Assembly: GCA_039815505.1 (NCBI GenBank)
Contig: JBCBZE010000041.1
Coordinates: forward strand, 1-15,425
Reading direction: 5' to 3'
From: CANLWN01 sp039815505
GTDB lineage: Bacteria; Bacteroidota; Bacteroidia; Flavobacteriales; Flavobacteriaceae
Length of the DNA stretch: 15,425 nt
Below are positions 14,228 through 15,425 of this stretch, piece after piece. The position numbers and the translations under genes were made by a program. Under the pieces are notes generated by a model. It did not search any database and had not been told where the DNA came from. It was given only the letters and a program-made list of their open reading frames with translations. Numbering within the stretch: position 1 is the first letter of the stretch; the number at the start of each line of letters is the position of its first letter.

Positions 14228-14992
14228 ATGAAAACAATTCAACTAGAAAAGAAAGACAACTATACAGTGGTTCAATTGAACAGGGGTAAAGTGAATGCCA
14301 TAAACCATGAAATGGTAAAAGAACTTCATAGTACATTTTATGATTTACAACATGATGATACCGTAAAAGGCGTCATTTTAAGCGGGATTCCCCATTTTTT
14401 CTCTGCGGGATTGGACGTCATTGAACTTTACGGTTACGATGAGGAACAAATCGAAGCTTTTTTTACGGATTTTGGTACTTTGCATATACAATTGGCAAGC
14501 TTTCCCAAACCTTTGGTCTGTGCCATCACCGGATATGCACCCGCGGGTGGATGCGTTTTGGCTATAACGGCCGATTATAGAGTTATGGCCCAAGGAGACA
14601 AATATACCATTGGCCTTAATGAAGTTGCCGTCAATATACAGATATCCAATAATTTGATCAATGCCTATGCTTTTTGGATTGGTCGCGGTAAGGCGCATCA
14701 GTATATCTTGGATGGTAAATTATTGAATGTAAAAGAAGCCTTGGAATGTGGCTTGATCAATGAAATAGTTCCTGTAGACGAGGTACTCCCCATGGCAGAA
14801 AAGAAAATGAAACGATTCTTACAGGCCGATGAAATCATTTTCAGAAATACAAAGAAAAAATTACGAAGCAGCTGGTTAGATGCCCTAGAGACAGATGGTT
14901 CTAAAGATTTGAGAGAGGCCATAGAATTATGGTGGTCCCCAAGGATTAGGCAGAAAATGAAGGTATTTGTGGATAGTCTTCAAAAGAAATAG
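14228..14992 (+). CDS. Crotonase-fold protein resembling delta3,delta2-enoyl-CoA isomerase (ECI1-like)
   Basis: A protein of 254 residues with the crotonase fold. Motifs: 'GKVNAINHEM' (20-29), 'HFFSAGLDV' (56-64), 'ITGYAPAGGCVLAITADYRVMA' region (100-121), 'YTIGLNEVAVNI' (126-137). FSAGLD, PAGGC and TIGLNE in this order are the marks of mitochondrial-type ECI1 (dodecenoyl-CoA isomerase), where the Glu in GLNE (here Glu132) is the single acid/base that moves the double bond from position 3 to 2. Bifunctional hydratases normally have a further Glu at the GG-x-x-E/C position; here it is Cys109, as in ECI1. The isomerase call is thus better supported than hydratase. It would convert 3-enoyl-CoA, a plausible product of 4-phosphoacyl-CoA elimination, into a beta-oxidation intermediate. 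Confidence 0.83.
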   Translation: MKTIQLEKKDNYTVVQLNRGKVNAINHEMVKELHSTFYDLQHDDTVKGVILSGIPHFFSAGLDVIELYGYDEEQIEAFFTDFGTLHIQLASFPKPLVCAITGYAPAGGCVLAITADYRVMAQGDKYTIGLNEVAVNIQISNNLINAYAFWIGRGKAHQYILDGKLLNVKEALECGLINEIVPVDEVLPMAEKKMKRFLQADEIIFRNTKKKLRSSWLDALETDGSKDLREAIELWWSPRIRQKMKVFVDSLQKK

Positions 14993-15162
14993 GATTTTTG
15001 GTTACGAGTTGAAAAGGATATGCTTAGATTTAGGAGTGGTTCCGATTAGCAAGTATTGAAATTTTGGATGGTGCTCTTGGCGATATACTTAGTTTGTCAA
15101 AGTGGAGCCATAGGAATATTTTTCGAAATCGATCCATTCATATAATTATAAAAAAATAAAAG

Positions 15163-15425
15163 ATGAATAAACAACTTATTTTTAAGAAGCGGCCCGTTGG
15201 CATGCCAGATGCGGATACATGGAACCTTGAATCCAATACTATACCGGAGCCGGGCCATGGAGAGGTACTAATACAGCATCACTATATTTCATTAGATCCA
15301 GCTATGCGGGGATGGATGAACGATATGAAATCTTATATACCTCCGGTACAAATTGGTGAAGTAATGCGTGCAGGGTCGGTAGGCATTGTTGTAAAATCCA
15401 ATAACCACCCCAAATTCAAAGTGGG
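15163..15425 (+). CDS. NADP-dependent MDR oxidoreductase (prostaglandin/alkenal reductase-like), partial
   Basis: The first 87 codons of a gene that runs off the right edge. From the ATG at 15163: 'NKQLIFKKRPVGMPDADTWN', then 'PEPGHGEVLIQHHYISLDPAM', 'RGWMNDMKSYIPPVQIGEVM' and 'RAGSVGIVVKSNNHPKFKVG'. The sequence S-L-D-P-x-M-R-G-x-M and P-P-V-Q-I-G-E-V-M-R-x-G-x-V-G are signatures of the leukotriene B4 12-hydroxydehydrogenase/PTGR1/CurA branch of the zinc-free medium-chain reductases, which reduce alpha,beta-unsaturated aldehydes and ketones with NADPH. The nucleotide-binding domain lies outside the window. It is 170 bp after the isomerase-like gene and may or may not share the transcript; no clear promoter or terminator was found between them. 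PTGR1 reduces 4-hydroxyalkenals, which would fit the operon's proposed chemistry. Confidence 0.85.
   Translation, partial: MNKQLIFKKRPVGMPDADTWNLESNTIPEPGHGEVLIQHHYISLDPAMRGWMNDMKSYIPPVQIGEVMRAGSVGIVVKSNNHPKFKV

Noticed and set aside
14378..14922. Minus-strand open frames (14378-14698 and 14698-14922) opposite the isomerase gene
   Set aside because: They have no recognisable domain and lie wholly opposite a well-conserved coding region.
14993..15162. Possible small gene, promoter or terminator in the 170-bp gap before the last gene
   Set aside because: No open frame of useful size, no hairpin with T run, and only a near-miss to TAnnTTTG (TTAGTTTG around 15099-15106); TTTCGAAA at 15121 is too short to interpret.
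1..15425. CRISPR array, transposon, integrase site or horizontal island
   Set aside because: No regular short repeats with spacers, no transposase or integrase, and no obvious break in base composition by eye.

Overview
The window looks like a chromosomal segment of a marine-type member of the Flavobacteriaceae (Bacteroidota). The basis is low-to-moderate GC, several upstream regions with the Bacteroidota promoter signature TAnnTTTG (best example 7295-7325, TTG-N20-TACTTTTG), an AraC regulator fused to a seven-helix membrane domain, a DUF885 lipoprotein, an S1/P1 nuclease and Crp-type regulators of the Bacteroidota style. Genus is not resolved. No rRNA, tRNA, CRISPR array, insertion sequence or prophage gene was seen.

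Left part (1-7121) is a patchwork of small transcription units. It holds the N-terminus of a class A penicillin-binding protein (minus, cut by the window edge), a secreted S1/P1-type zinc nuclease (plus), a cupin-AraC regulator (minus) and a small secreted two-repeat protein (plus) that ends in a strong bidirectional terminator at 2878-2908. Next comes a minus-strand run: cupin-like small protein, MOSC-domain protein, DUF885 lipoprotein. It is preceded by a membrane-anchored AraC regulator. Imperfect 33-bp direct repeats exactly 50 bp apart lie between that regulator and the cupin gene.

Right part (7342-15425) is a coherent plus-strand catabolic locus. A Crp/Fnr-family regulator with a TTG start is followed by a 135-bp gap containing an 18-bp palindrome (7976-7993), then a probable operon: DmdC-like acyl-CoA dehydrogenase, DHRS4-like NADP-type SDR, ACAD10/ACAD11-like acyl-CoA dehydrogenase, ACAD10/11-like kinase (APH fold), DUF1330-like small protein, NAD-type SDR, and a protein resembling delta3,delta2-enoyl-CoA isomerase. 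After a 170-bp gap comes the start of an NADP-dependent alkenal/prostaglandin-reductase-like oxidoreductase.

The most interesting content is this operon. The kinase and the second dehydrogenase correspond to the two halves of vertebrate ACAD11 and to the LvaA/LvaC pair of Pseudomonas levulinate catabolism, which remove a 4-hydroxyl group from acyl-CoA by phosphorylation and phosphate elimination. The adjoining small protein, ketoreductase-like SDR, 3-enoyl-CoA isomerase-like protein and alkenal reductase fit a complete route for gamma-oxygenated acids, possibly including products of lipid peroxidation such as 4-hydroxyalkenals. The residue-level resemblance is seen in the sequence. The substrate and pathway order are inference. 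No acyl-CoA ligase or thiolase is in the window.
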